Part shown: piece by piece, positions 23,750 through 35,983 of the stretch
Position numbering within the stretch: position 1 is the stretch's first letter
How the letters are laid out: every line of letters begins with the position of its first letter
Assembly (NCBI GenBank): GCA_023678885.1
Contig: CM042966.1
Coordinates: forward strand, 25,248,028 to 25,312,027
Source of the DNA: Pogostemon cablin
Taxonomy: Eukaryota > Streptophyta > Magnoliopsida > Lamiales > Lamiaceae
DNA: 64,000 nucleotides
Direction: 5' to 3'
Notes under the pieces: model-generated
Told to the model about the DNA's origin: nothing
Database searches by the model: none
The model's input: the letters and a program-made list of their open reading frames with translations, nothing else
Program-made: the position numbers and the translations under genes

Positions 23750-24190
23750 GAGTGAGGCTTGCATGCGCCCAGGCGCATGGGAACACATTCCGTGCGCCTT
23801 TAAAAATTTAGTATTATGGGTAAGGGTACATTACTTTGGTCTAAGGATATACACTTTAATTAGTAAAAAGTACATCATTTTGTTCTAAATGGTATACACT
23901 TTTCATTAATATTTTTTTTCTTTAGAAAATATAGGGTACAGATTTTTATACTAAAGGGTATACAATTTAACACAAAATTCTAAAGGCGCACAGAGTGTTG
24001 TCCATGCGCCCAATACACACAATAATTTTCTTTAGAAAATAAAGGGTACACATCTTTATACTAAAGGATATACTTTTCTTTAGAAAATAAAGGGTACACA
24101 TTTTTATACTAAATGATATACAATTTAACACAAAATTCTAAAGGCGCACGGAATGTGGTCCGTGCACTCGGGTGCACAGAAGTTTTTGTC
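23750..24190 (+). mobile_element. GTGCGCC-type MITE, copy A (9-bp target duplication)
   Basis: Starts GAGTGAGGCTTGC and ends GTTTTTGTC. TATAAAATT flanks both sides (23741-23749, 24191-24199). Near each end is CATTCCGTGCGCCTTTA or its inverse TAAAGGCGCACGGAATG. The inside repeats TTTCTTTAGAAAATAAAGGG and TATACTAAAG blocks. No coding. A 9-bp duplication suggests Mutator-type mobilisation. Confidence 0.8.
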
Positions 24191-24199
24191 TATAAAATT

Positions 24200-24712
24200 T
24201 ATTCCACTCCCCTCAATTAGGAATGAACCGATTCTACTATTTAATATAATATATTATTATTATTTATTTGATGAATGATAAGATTGAGATTGAGGAAAGA
24301 TATAAACTAGTCATCCTCTTTAAACAAAGAATTAGAAGGCCACTAATGATAATATTGCTAGTATAATTAAAAACTAATAAATATAAATATCTAAGGAATA
24401 TATTAAAATCTAAATAAGGGCACCCTCATTTGAAATGGTTATATGTAGGGTTGGTTTTCTTATGTATAACAGTGTTAAAGTATAATTTATTAAATTGAGT
24501 ATAATGAATGATGAATAAAGATTTTGGGTGTTATTTTATATGTGGATTAAAGTGTGTTATTATTTTATGTATAGTGAGTAGTTCTATTAGAGTATATAGG
24601 GATGTGATGGGCCTGAAGACATTTTGTCAAAAAAATTGGAAATAAATACATTTGGATTGATCACTCAAAATGTTAAAATGATTACTTTTGAACTCATTGG
24701 AGGTAGTATATA
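24200..24712. other. Intergenic, no gene seen
   Basis: AT-rich sequence. 24420-24620 has GTGTTATTTTATGTGTGG-like stretches, typical MITE debris. Confidence 0.5.
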
Positions 24713-24952
24713 CTCCTTCCATCCGCTTCTAAGGTATACATTTTACTATTCCTGGCGTGCGCTTCAAAGGTATCAATTTCCTTTATTTAGTAAAAAAAGT
24801 ACACAATATGACGCACCATTTCCCTCTAATACAACTATCCACTTTACCTATAATAATAATATTTCTTAATCCACGTGCAAAAAGTAATTAAAGACCTTAG
24901 AACTGTCCACGTGCAAAAAACAAATGGATATCTTAGAACCAAACAGAAGGGG
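24713..24952 (+). mobile_element. Stowaway-like MITE (CTCCTTCCATCC type)
   Basis: TA-flanked. Left end CTCCTTCCATCCGCTTCTAA pairs imperfectly with right end TTAGAACCAAACAGAAGGGG. The inside includes the family phrase AATACAACTATCCAC and CACGTGCAAAAA. Confidence 0.7.
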
Positions 24953-25095
24953 TATAAGCTAACATTTTATTTAGACAAAGACTTATATAAAATCGACTTG
25001 AATTAGTAAAAAGTAATAGTGGTACAGTAATTATTTCATGAACAATTCGTAGTATTAAGAAAAAATTATACTCATATTTTTAATTAAAAATAATA

Positions 25096-25356
25096 TCCCC
25101 TCCGTCATAGCGAAATATCTCAATTTTAATATATTGAGTGTCTCAATCAAAGTTCACTATTTTCTCTTATTAGTAAAAAGGTCTCACATATGGCCTCATC
25201 ACTCATTAATAATATAATAATTACATATTACATATAAAATAATAATAGATGACTTCTCATCAAAACAAATTGAATATTATCTTTTAAAAAAAGAAATAAC
25301 TATTTAAAAATACGTAAAAACATTTTTATGCGAGATATCTCGCATTTACTATCCTT
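25096..25356. mobile_element. Stowaway-like MITE
   Basis: CCCCTCCGTCATAGCGAAAT at the left and GCGAGATATCTCGC near the right end form an imperfect inverted repeat. The internal GGTCTCACATATGG phrase is shared with related copies. The right border is uncertain. Confidence 0.5.
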
Positions 25357-25745
25357 ATCCCCAAAACATAATATTAATGTTCTCAAAGAGAACATCTAAT
25401 TCGATTATTTTAAGTAAGAAAGACATGTAAAGTTAAACAGGTTCTTTAAGATTGAATCATTACAATACTGTAAGATACTTTTGAATATATAAATGCAAAC
25501 ATGTGCTGCATTACTTTTGACTTACTATTCTATATATAAATTTTTGTAAAGTAAATGCCAAATTTTAAAATTAATTTAAGAAAAGTTGTCCTAAGTCCTA
25601 ACCTCAATAAATAAATAAAAATATATATGGTAGTGTGTATGTATAGCTCTCATGAAGAACTTAATAGAGTGTTTTTTTTTAATTGACTGTGATTATACAT
25701 ATATGAATAGAATTAATTAATTTAATTAAAAGTTATATAGTATAT

Positions 25746-26099
25746 TACTATAAATATTTTGTTGGTAAAAGTCTTAATTCCATGGTTATATTGGCTTACC
25801 TATAGATTAGCAACGGAATCTGTTGGTAAAGTGGTGGTTGGTAAATTTTTAACAACGAAAAATTAATTACGTTAGTAATCTGTTGCTAATAATTCCATTG
25901 GTAATTTATATAATGATTTCCTTGATAATCCATTAGTAATTACCAACGGATTGTATTCCGTTGCTAAAATAGAGAATAAATCCGTTGGCATTCCGTTGCT
26001 AAAACAAAAATGTCATTTTTTTTCTAATCCATTGGTAATTACCAACGGATTGAATTCCGTTGATAAATTCGATTGCTAAAAAATATTTTTTTTGTAGTG
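25746..26099 (-). mobile_element. CACTA-type MITE
   Basis: The right end TTTTTTGTAGTG is the reverse complement of the CACTACAAAAAA terminus; the left end TACTATAAAT is a decayed copy. TAT flanks both sides as a 3-bp duplication. The interior alternates ATTACCAACGGATT and TCCGTTGCTAAA blocks. The best preserved sister copy is at 41516-41852. Confidence 0.75.
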
Positions 26100-26182
26100 T
26101 ATTAAATTAATGGAACACTTTAATCATGTGGATTAATGTCAGCTTCATCCAAAACTCAAAATTCACTCAAAAAACTGTTTTA

Positions 26183-26395
26183 CAATGAATATATTGTTGG
26201 TAAAAGCTTTAATTTTATTGTTAAATTAATTTATTAACGGATTAATAATGGAATCCGTTGATAATTTTTATTGGTAAAATGATGATTGATAAATTTTTTA
26301 CAACGAAAATTCAATTATGTTGATAAAGAATTTAGTTGGTAATAATCTTTTGGTAATTATACCAAATTTCATTGGTAAATTCCCTTGATATATTT
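26183..26395 (-). mobile_element. Truncated CACTA-type MITE
   Basis: Starts ATATTGTTGGTAAAAGC and contains TAACGGATTAATAATGGAAT-like blocks as in 25746-26099. The CACTA terminus is missing. Confidence 0.55.
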
Positions 26396-26399
26396 TATT

Positions 26400-27196
26400 A
26401 TATATATATATATGAGAGAGAGATTGGCTTCCATGCATACAAGAGTATATATATCACAAGAATTTGTAACACGATTTCAGCATCCACGCAACGGTATTCG
26501 ACCTTATTCAGATTTCATTTGAATCTATAATTGCTAGATATAAATTAGTATTACACTAAATTTATATAAAAATAAAATATTATGATTTTTTCCTCATTTT
26601 TTGGGCGTTACATTAGTTTTACTTGTTGCATTAATCGTATATATTCGTGTAAATGATTTTTTTTTATCATTTCGGACATTAAAAAGAGATCTTAAATATA
26701 GGACATAAAGTAATTCTCTATTTTTTGCTGTATACTTTGTCATTTTTCCGTTTGCGTGGAGAATGTTTCCGCCACAACTAGACTACTAGCTAGTAATGTT
26801 TGAATAATGACTGAGTCGTCATGTGCACACAAGAGCTTTTTAATTAGTAATGGGTGTGAGTCAAATATTTTATTTTTATTAGTATAGGATGTGGGTTCCA
26901 TAGTTTAAAAAGGAAAATGGATAGATTGACAGTGGATGGAAAAAATATTAAAACTCTTGTGTTCATATAGGGACACGGGGTGTCCCCAGGGGCACAGAAG
27001 TTTTTGCCTTGAATTAATAATTCTATATTCTAGGTTTTTTTTTATTTTATTTATAATAATAAGAGTTGATCTCTTGTGCCCGTGAACCCATACTCCACAA
27101 ATTTTTGCCCAATAATAAATAATAATGGATCTCGAATTCAACTTAATTAAAATGGAATAATTCAATGTATCATTATCATTTTTATTAATTTAAGTA
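26400..27196. other. Intergenic with two short GTTTTTGCC-ended fragments
   Basis: About 26945-27005 and 27060-27112 are short pieces ending in AGTTTTTGCC or ATTTTTGCCC with internal GGGACACGG / GTGCCCGTG. They resemble ends of the GTGCGCC MITE family. No gene. Confidence 0.45.
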
Positions 27197-27459
27197 CTCC
27201 CCAATCACACTATAAGGATGTCGAAACTTTTTTGCACGTAGATTAAGGAATATAATATTTAATGGATAGTTGAGGGTAGTTGAGGTGAGAGAAATAATAT
27301 TTTAATGTATAGTGGGTAAGTGTATTAGTATGGTGTGTGTCCCATGAAGATATATTAATTGTTTTGTGTGGGTCTCATTTAGTAAAAAGGGAAATGCACT
27401 TCTTGTGTTGTGACAGACGAAAATGGTAAAATGCATTCTTTGATGTGGGACGGAGGAAG
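27197..27459 (-). mobile_element. Stowaway-like MITE
   Basis: TA-flanked. The right end GGGACGGAGGAAG is the reverse complement of the CTTCCTCCGTCCC terminus; the left end is CTCCCCAATCACAC. The inside has TTTTGCACGTAGATTAAGGA, GGTCTCATTTAGT and ATAGTGGGTAAGTGTATTAG, shared with the copies at 62067 and 63051. Confidence 0.75.
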
Positions 27460-27824
27460 TATTATTTATAATTAAAATATTATCACTTCTTATATATTTT
27501 CACCAAAATCTTCATCTTCCTGTAAAAAATAGTCTCTTGGTTTGCTTAATTTGCATGTTTTAATTCCGAGTAGTAATTAATTACTTCCATTTTGCGTTAT
27601 TTTAGTTTGGAATTGATAATCTGTTGAAATTGATAATATTCACAAAGTAAAATTTGAACCACATGAAAACTTTTATTTTCCTGTGAAACTGAAATAAGTA
27701 TAGATACTGAAAAATAAAATAGGAGTTTGACCTAGGTTTAGAAATTCTCAGTAATGAATTAAAAAAGATTATATATTTTGTTAGATATATCATAATTTTT
27801 CTGTCATTGTTAGAGATATATATA

Positions 27825-28397
27825 TCTTATATATACTAATTGTGAATACGCTGCTAAAAATAACTTTTTAAAAGTATGAGGTGTCGCGACGTGGTTAATT
27901 GTCGTATTTTTTATTTTAATTATATATATATATAATCTTTCTACTTTTATTTATTTATTATTATTTTATTATTCATGTATATCTATAAATTAAATACTTA
28001 ATTATATATTTTCTAATTGATTAGTAATAAATAATTAAACCAATCAATAATATATCCAAATTATTATTATTATTATTCATGTATATCTTCAAATTAAACA
28101 CCAGCTTTAATCATATTTTTTGATTGGTTATGAATAAATATTTTTATTTTTTATTTAATATCACATATAATCTTTCTATTCATTTAATTATTATTATATT
28201 ATTAATGTATATATCTTTATATTTAGAATTAAAAAGTAAATCTTAAAACGATAAATAAATCAATTAATAAAAATAACAAAAATTTTAAGTATATACTCAT
28301 TATTAAATTATTACAATGTGTATTTAATATTGAATTATCTAATTAATTTTTTTATAAAATATAATGCATCTGCATATTATGCGGGAATATGTACTCG
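27825..28397 (+). mobile_element. Second Helitron-like element
   Basis: Begins TCTTATATATACTAATTG after an A and has ATGAGGTGTCGCGACG about 50 bp in. It ends with a hairpin (GCATATTATGC core, 28372-28382) and then GTACTCG before a T. The start, hairpin and CTCG end match those of 17961-20376 read on its minus strand. 573 bp, no coding. Confidence 0.6.
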
Positions 28398-28506
28398 TGT
28401 ATATATATATAAACTGCCATTGCATATGCATATTAAACACTTTTCTTTCATACATGTACAGCTCAAGACATACCCTATAAATTATGCTAGATATATAAAA
28501 CAAATA

Positions 28507-28772
28507 ATCCCTCTGTTCAGTAATTATGTGCACAGTTAGAATAGATATGTAAATTAAGAAAAATTATTTTTTATCAATTTTATTGACTTTTTAGAGGTAC
28601 TGTAGTACTTTTAAGTAATAAATAAATTATAAAATTAAATAAGAGTGGTGTTTTTGAAATTAAGATAACTTTTAATGTTGTTGTTTGATGTGAAATTTTC
28701 TTTTTAGGTGGTAAAAATAAGTGTAGGAAGAACAAAAAAGAAAATTATAAACATAAATCTGGATAGAAGAAG
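28507..28772 (+). mobile_element. Stowaway-like MITE, decayed
   Basis: Left end ATCCCTCTGTTCAG and right end CTGGATAGAAGAAG between TA dinucleotides. The inside includes TTTTTAGAGGTACTGTAGTA, similar to a piece near 51775. Confidence 0.55.
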
Positions 28773-29871
28773 TATTAATGAGTGTTATATTATTATTATA
28801 TATATAATCTACAAGATTGTGCTTACACTAAATTATTATCGTATAGTATCATATTAAACCTCCAATATATTTTTTTTATCAGAAAAATTTTATTAATAAA
28901 ACACGCAAGGCATGAGAAATACCTCAAAATACATTACAATATAATAGGTGAAAAACATAATTAATAGATTTACTACACTCGATCAAATATTAAATGATTT
29001 TTGCTACATCTTTTAAAAGAACACTCAATTTTCTACACTTTTTTTTAATCACAAATCAACTCCAAATTCTCGACTTTAAATTTTCAATAATTTTATTAAT
29101 TGAAAACTCCTCATTTTTTTAATTATAGCATTTATCTATCTCCAAATAAGTCAAACTGTACACTTCAATAAATTTATCATGATCAATGAACAAATTTGGG
29201 ATTCTGGAAGAACACACATTTTTTGTTTTTTCCTTCTTTTTTTTTTTAAATTACTGTAATTAAAACTAATATATTGCTATTTTCTAACTATTAAAAATGA
29301 GATGAAATTTTTTTAAGGGATTGATTCATTATTAATTAGGGATTCAAATAACTTTTCGTATCAAGATCCGAAAAATATATAATTATTAATTTTGAATCTG
29401 TAATTATAAAGTCATTAAAAAAATATTCAACATAATCATAAAAACATTGTCGATAATTGACGTGTCATTTTGATGATAAGAAATTATAAAATAAAATTTT
29501 AATTTGCATGCATGTTAGTATAAACATTAATTAATGTATCTTTCATTAAATTATTTTAAATAATTTTATGATCGTAGGTTATGAATTTATAATTTTATAA
29601 TTTTTGAATCTTAATTGACTTGATAGATTAAATCTTACCTGTGCCTAACTAATATTACTTTCTCAGTTATTTATTAATTAAAAAACAATATTTCTAAAAC
29701 TGGTATCTAATGTAGAAGTGACGATTTTAATGAGACGAAGAGAGTCGGTACTTATTTTTCTTAATTATTTATTCAAAGTTATTATTACTTTTATTATTCT
29801 ATCGAATTACTTATAATGTAAAGTAGCTCAATGCAATGGAACTATTATAACTTTTTTGTTGATAGGATATA
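28773..29871. other. Intergenic, no gene seen
   Basis: AT-rich, no long ORF and no clear element ends. Confidence 0.5.
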
Positions 29872-30074
29872 CTCCCTCCGTCCCACCGAAAGGTCACCAT
29901 TTTACTATATTGGGCGTCTTATTCAAATGTCATCATTTCTCACTCTTAATAAAAAAGTACAATATATGGCCCACCACTCACTACTAATACAACTACCCAT
30001 TATAAATAAAATAATAATATTTCTTAATCTATACACAAAAAGTAATCTGTAACGTTTGAGCGGAATGGAGAGAG
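29872..30074 (+). mobile_element. Stowaway-like MITE, well preserved
   Basis: CTCCCTCCGTCCCACCG at the left and CGGAATGGAGAGAG at the right, with TA on both sides. The inside reads CCCACCACTCACTACTAATA, ACAACTACCCAT and AATATTTCTTAATCTA. This is the reference copy for the family in this window. Confidence 0.82.
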
Positions 30075-32578
30075 TAACTTTTATTTAATGAAAATATCAC
30101 TTTTAGGTTATAAAAATTGTATCAATTGACAATTCCTTTAAAAGGGGAAGGGGGTTGTAATAAGGGTAAAAGGGTAATTGTAATGCAATTATACAGGAAC
30201 GTGTGTGTGGATGTGTGTAAGCATTTTGGTTCTTTTAGAAAAGGAGCTTTTCTAATCTTTAAGATTTGATGCTTTTGACTTTTTGGACTCTCACTGGGAA
30301 ACTTCTCTTTTTGGATTTAAAAGCTTCTCACCCCACCCTCACATGGTCTGTTTCCTCATTCATATTTCTATAATTATAGATATATACATCTATCTCTCTC
30401 TCTCTCTCTATATATATATATACCTACCTTTTTTTATTTCTCTTTAATTTTTCTTAATTAAGTTTGCATGATTTATATATACCAAACAAAACGATTTATG
30501 ATGATGAATCATTCTAGATTTCCCACAATCAAACATATATATTATCTTGTATTATACTACTATTAATCAATCCATCCATCAATAGTAGTTAATTGAATGA
30601 ATAAATATTAGTAGCATGATTTTGTTAACAAAAGATTGCAAAATTATAGAAAAGAAGATTAATTAGAAGGAAACAAGGGGTGAGAGATTCCAAAAGAATT
30701 GGACCCCATTAGGTTCATAGATTGATGATTAGGGTTAGTTGGGGAATTGATTTTTCATGTATAAGAGATAAAAAGACTCCCCACTCCATTCTCTTTAGAT
30801 CCTTCTTACCAAAGCATATGTCATTTCAAAGAGGACTTTTTCCTTTGGGTATCTTTATTCCTTTTCCTAGTGTCTTTGTGTGTGTGTATGTGTATCTCAC
30901 CACTCTCTAATCTTGCTTTTTTGGGCTATTTCTTTCTTTTTATTTTTTATTTATTTCTATTAATTTTGTATAATTTAATTAGCATTTATGTATTGGATAA
31001 TGTATTCTATATTATTAATGATAGTAAGTCAATTGTTGAACTCTAGTATGAAATTAGAAGACTACTCCAATTACTAGCTACTAATGCCTTGAGTTAAACT
31101 TATTGAGTATGCATCTTTTACAAGTTCTTTTTGCTAATTCTTAAACCCTAAATATATTTTATATGGAGTTTTAATTGACTCTTATATACAACAAACTATA
31201 TTAATCTTTAATCTATCCACATTTCATTCATTATATTTTCTCAATTAATAATCTTTTTCTCTTCTCTTTTATTTATTCTCTCACATCAATTAATACTTTC
31301 TTATATATATATAACCACTAAAGGAATGTTTGTTTTGTGATGTTTAAGTTATCGTTTCCATATATCCTACGGAATTATTCATAAAACAGTTCAGACGACC
31401 ATAAATTTTCATCGATTAATTATCATTTTTTTATTAAAAATGTTATAACTCTTTATTCGTCTCACTGAACCCATTCCATGAGAAGGTCCCATTAATGTTT
31501 TTGCCAATATTCATATATAATAATAATAATAAGGTAAAAAAAATGGTTATAAATTGGTTGTGCATGAGAATGTATCCAAACAAATATGCTAATCTTTGTG
31601 GGTTGTGAGAATTTTTTCTGTTTATTTTGGAGTGTTTTGTCTTTCATATGAAATGATATCCAGAGTACTGGAGGTGAGGTTGATGGAGGCACATGGAGAC
31701 TAAAAAGGTCTCCTTCTTATAAAAGGTTAACAAATTGAAAGAGAGAGCTGTGTTGAAAAGAAAAGAAAAGAAAGAAAAGAAGAAGAAAAAGGAAGACAAC
31801 CCATGCTGCCTGTCCTATTTAATGGGTAAATATTGTACTTTCAACACTACTTACACACTTGGGATTCTCTCCTTTATCTTGTGTTATTATCTTATTTTTA
31901 GCTTTTACTATCTTATTATTATTTTTAAATTCAATTATGTATATTATATTCAGCCAAAGAGACATTGCTTATGTGAGACGAATTTAAGACGTGTTAAAGT
32001 ATAATTATTATTTAGGTAAAATATACTTATTAGTAGTTAAAGTATATTTTTTTAAAGTATAATAAATAATACATTAAATATATGTCTATAATTTTCTCTT
32101 TTGATTTCCTTATAAATATCATAGGATAAAAATTTTGATGAATACATTAATTAGGAATATAAATAAGCTTCTTGTAATCAGTTTGGTGGTATATCATTTT
32201 GTTGAGTTTAATTTGGTTTAAATTATTTATTATATAAGAAATTATTGTGATTTGTATCTCTTTAGATCGATTAGAGATCCTATATATTCTACTACTCCTA
32301 ATTCGGTATTTTATAAACGGATCAGAGAACAAATCTGTGAATACAAATATTGCTCGAGACTCAACCGGTCGGATCGGTTCAATCGAAAATTTAATCAAAA
32401 AATTAGATTTCATATATTTTCAATTATATTTATAAAATTATCATTCATAAAAATGTATAAACACCTAAATTATTTTAAAATCAAATTAAAATAAAAATAT
32501 TTATAGTTCATAATTCATATTTCATACTTGTATTAGTGTTGTATGTGAGCCACATGAATATGTATTAATTTTTTGGAA
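30075..32578. other. Intergenic without a recognised gene
   Basis: Contains (CT)n followed by (TA)n at 30392-30422, and a (GA)-rich tract at 31740-31795 shortly after CTTATAAAAGG (31717-31727), a possible TATA box. Small ORFs here have no recognisable domain. 32270-32400 carries CAACCGGTCGGATCGGTTC, of the kind seen in hAT-type ends. I do not support a gene. Confidence 0.45.
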
Positions 32579-32806
32579 AAACTTATGTGAAACTGTCTCA
32601 TATAAAGGGCTTACGTGAGACGGATAAAAAATGATAACTTGTATAATAAAAAGTGATACTTAATTAATGAAAAGTAATAATGCTATTTCATGCTTAATTT
32701 ATAGTATAAATGAAAAGTGATAACGTTTTATAGCAAAAGTGATAACTATTTTAAAAAGTATAAAATGATTTCACATGAGACGATTTCACATAAGACCTAC
32801 CTAAAT
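32579..32806. mobile_element. Inverted-repeat MITE of the CTTATGTGAAA/GAGAC type
   Basis: The left end ACTTATGTGAAACTGTCTCA is opposed by the right end TGAGACGATTTCACATAAG. The inside repeats AAAAAGTGATA motifs. A similar piece is at 40895-41170. Confidence 0.65.
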
Positions 32807-33108
32807 TTTTTTGTATGGCCCTGTCTGCCAAAAAAAAAAAAAGAAATGACAATAATTGTGATACACCCAAATTAATAAAATGTAACCAAATTTGTGTGAC
32901 TGAGGAATTAAACATTATCAATACTTTGGATTTGTTAAATTTGGATGTAAAAATTCAATAGATTTAATTTTAGACTTAGTCTCTTAGTAATATTTTGATT
33001 TAAATAGTATGTACTTTAATTCATATGGAGTATGCAATATAATGGAGTATGAAAGGGAGGAAATCTGATTTAATTTTCCTACCCAAGTGGAAAGCCCGTT
33101 TGTTTACA

Positions 33109-33205
33109 GGCCCAATAGTTAATATTGCTAGGCCCAACTTGTTAAAAACAGTCCACGAAGAGTTTGAGGTGTCCTGCAAAGTATTGGGCTTGAAATTCTG
33201 GGCCG
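33109..33205. promoter_or_regulatory. Cluster of GGCCCA/TGGGCY motifs
   Basis: AGGCCCAATA, AGGCCCAACT, TTGGGCTT and TGGGCC fall within about 100 bp. In plants such motifs (site II, bound by TCP factors) mark housekeeping promoters. No gene start is visible beside it, so the role is open. Confidence 0.35.
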
Positions 33206-33280
33206 ATATCTTATTTTCACTCAAAAAATTAAATTAATACTTCCTATGTTCCCAAAAATTAGCACAGTCCCTTAATTGAC

Positions 33281-33305
33281 AAATGATGTTGTATAGGTGG
33301 AGTTT
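33281..33305. repeat. Direct repeat flanking the ycf2 insertion, left copy
   Basis: AAATGATGTTGTATAGGTGG and five more bases recur with one mismatch at 34887-34911, beyond the other end of the plastid insertion, where the motif is partly repeated again to 34935. Confidence 0.8.
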
Positions 33306-33310
33306 CTTTA

Positions 33311-34790
33311 TCATTAAAAAGAATCGATTCAATACATTTCTTATGTACCCATAAGTACTATATTGGATTTGAATCAGATTTTGAATCAATCTATATTGAT
33401 TGACTGCCTCCATTATATTGTTGCTAGCAAATACCATTTTTTTTGTTTTGGATCTTCCAAATCAAACCCACAGGAGATCCGGACCCATTTTTTTCTGATC
33501 CTTCGAGAAAAAGATAAAGATTCATTCTCTTTATAAAAAATAGGAGGTAGAACCAATAAAGATTTCTTTTTCGATTCATCCCTTGCCTCATTCAAGAATT
33601 GTTTTTGACCCAATCCGTAGGAATCAATAGAAAAGGCAAATCCCTTATGATACACCAGATCCGGCTCGATTATTGATAGAGTGAATAGATATACCATTTC
33701 TTGAAATATCTCTTCTGATTCAAAATCGTGGTGTGACGTGTATCCTCCCCTGTTCCGGCCATGGAATAGATGAGATAAATCAAAAAATGAATTTTTGTTC
33801 AAGAATGAAATTTTATTGGAACTGTTCATGTTTGGTTTATCCTTCAGAATCCTATCACACCCTAGATCTGATGAAATAGGAAGAATTGAGACAGTAACGT
33901 AATTATCTTGAATATATTAACCAATTCTTTATTTTCTGATCGCCTGGGAGGGACAAAAGAAAGATCTTCTTATTTCTTCAACAATTTCGGATCTCTAGTG
34001 GACCTCTCAGTAGGATTCGAACCCAGCTGAAGTTCTAGCCATCTATCAAAGAAAAAAGAATTAACCGATCTTGTAGGATTCCCAATAAATTCTTGGATTT
34101 CTTCCTGAAGCAAATGATTAATCATCTTCTTCTCACGTTCTGTGAATAGTCAGGACATTGAGGAATATCCAGAAAGGCATTTCGGGAATCGGTCTGATTC
34201 TATCTTTGTTCCTTTCGTTTGAAGAAAGGAAGGATCCCAAAGAATCGATCTTTCTTTTAGTGGTTGAATCTCTCTTTGATTGATCAATGTGTGATATTCC
34301 GAATTCTCATTACTAATGGAATTCAAATGATCTCTGGATTGATCAGAAGATCCTTTCAGTTGGCTAGAATCCATTACTTGAACGAAATTGGATCTTGTGG
34401 AATCATATTGAATATTTGACGATACATTCTGTACCTTTCTAAAAAACTGATCCTTGTTTGTCAACCACGCATTGTCTAACCAAATCAAATTCTCTCTCGA
34501 TACGTTCCTCAAAAAATTCGATTCGTGCGGATTCTTCCCCCAACTAACGAAAAGATCTTGGCGAAATTGCCACATGAAATTGAGCATAATTTTGTAAAGA
34601 AATAGTCCACCTATTTCTCGAGAAGGGATGAAAAACATGCTCAATATCATTTGATTGAATAGTTGACCCAGCCCTTTGTTATTTGAAGAAACCTTCCACT
34701 TCAATTGGCCCACTTGTTTCTCAAGAAGGGATTGATTGAATAGTTGACCCAGCCCTTTGTTGTTTGAAGAAATCCTCCACTTCAATTAGT
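33311..34790 (-). pseudogene. ycf2: Nuclear copy of chloroplast ycf2 (NUPT)
   Basis: Read on the minus strand the encoded protein is the N-terminal half region of the large plastid protein Ycf2: LFVSWGKNPHESNFLRNVSREN (from about 34560), SSQLKGSSDQSRDHL, FPKCLSGYSSMS, then HLFHGRNRGGYT and NNIMEAVNQYRLI, ending at VLNRFFLM near 33315. Frameshifts and stops at about 34150, 33830-34150 and 33413-33437 split it. In the plastid Ycf2 is an essential protein linked to the import motor; this fragment cannot work in the nucleus. A 66-bp duplication (LGQLFNQ twice) lies at 34650-34790. Confidence 0.95.
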
Positions 34791-34886
34791 ATTTTTTTCA
34801 CGAAAAGCAGACATGAGATTATTATGATGAGCCCTAATTGGTTGAATAATTTTATTAAGTATTTGTGTATGAATAATGGGCCTACC

Positions 34887-34935
34887 AAATGATGTTGTAT
34901 GGGTGGAGTTTGATGTTGTATGGGTGGAGTTTGAG
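34887..34935. repeat. Direct repeat flanking the ycf2 insertion, right copy, doubled
   Basis: TGATGTTGTATGGGTGGAGT occurs twice in tandem. A one-mismatch copy is on the left of the ycf2 insertion at 33281-33305. Confidence 0.85.
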
Positions 34936-35109
34936 GCCCATGAGAACTTATGGAGTAATCATTTTTTAGCCATTTCTATTTTAGAACATTTTATTTTGAA
35001 GGAAGCTCATATAGTTCCACTTTCAATTAAAATTTTGAAAGAAAAAAAAAGAAAGAAAAAGTAGGCAGCAAATTGTGTTCTTCAAGCTTCATAGCGTTTT
35101 TGAAGGCTT

Positions 35110-35332
35110 GCGGGAGTTGATTGCGATTCATGTTGTGGGATGGGATGTGAACTTGTTTTTAAATCATTAATTTTGCATATAAATTTAGGACAATTCTTAA
35201 CTGAGGAGTCTGGGTCATGACACAAGTTGATTGCAATTTATGTTGTGGGATGGAATGTGGACTTTTTTTAAAAGAATTAATTTCGCATAAAAATTTAGGG
35301 CAATTCTTAATGACTTAGAGTCGAACATGATC
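35110..35332. repeat. Tandem duplication of ~112 bp
   Basis: Two copies of a unit with GTTGATTGCRATT, TGTTGTGGGATGGRATGTG and GGRCAATTCTTAA. They differ by several substitutions. Confidence 0.85.
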
Positions 35333-35353
35333 CAAATAACAGCAGGTATCGGG

Positions 35354-35354
<1 letters not shown>

Positions 35355-35443
<89 letters not shown>
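35355..35443. repeat. (TA)n microsatellite
   Basis: About 44 TA units without interruption. Confidence 0.98.
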
Positions 35444-35445
<2 letters not shown>

Positions 35446-35951
35446 TTCCACATAATTAGTGAAGAGAGGAGAATGGCACTTTAGAAAATAATACTATTTT
35501 AATGTGTAATAAATTTAGAGATATATATAGTAGATTGTTCTATTAGTGTATGTTGGCCTTGTAGAGGTATATTAATTAATTTGTATGAGTCTTATTTTAA
35601 AAAAAAATAACAATAATTATAAGGTATTTTAATTAGTAAAATATAACAATATTTGTGGATGGATGAAGTATATTATTAAATGAAAAATAGTATTCGGGTA
35701 ATAAAAGTACAATTATTTTTTGCATAAATTAAAAATTGTGTCTTTATTTACAAAATCTCAATAGCTATGACTAATCTACCGTTGTAGTAACCATGATTAA
35801 TTAATTCCAATGAACACTAATTTTAATTTTCGAAACAAATAGCTTGGTAGAGTTCCTCACCTTTGAATCAGTTGTAGGTTCTCTCTTCATATGCACTTAT
35901 GCTCACTTGTTTTATACTCCCTCCGCCCTTCCAATTGTAACACGTTTAAAA

Positions 35952-35983
<32 letters not shown>

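Noticed and set aside
30200..31000. Possible microRNA precursor or UTR of a missing gene
   Set aside because: I compared it by eye with common conserved plant miRNAs (miR156/159/160/164/166/167/169/171/172/319/390/396/398) and found no match or clear hairpin.
35215..35451. Minus-strand ORF of alternating Ile-Tyr
   Set aside because: Produced by the (TA)n microsatellite.
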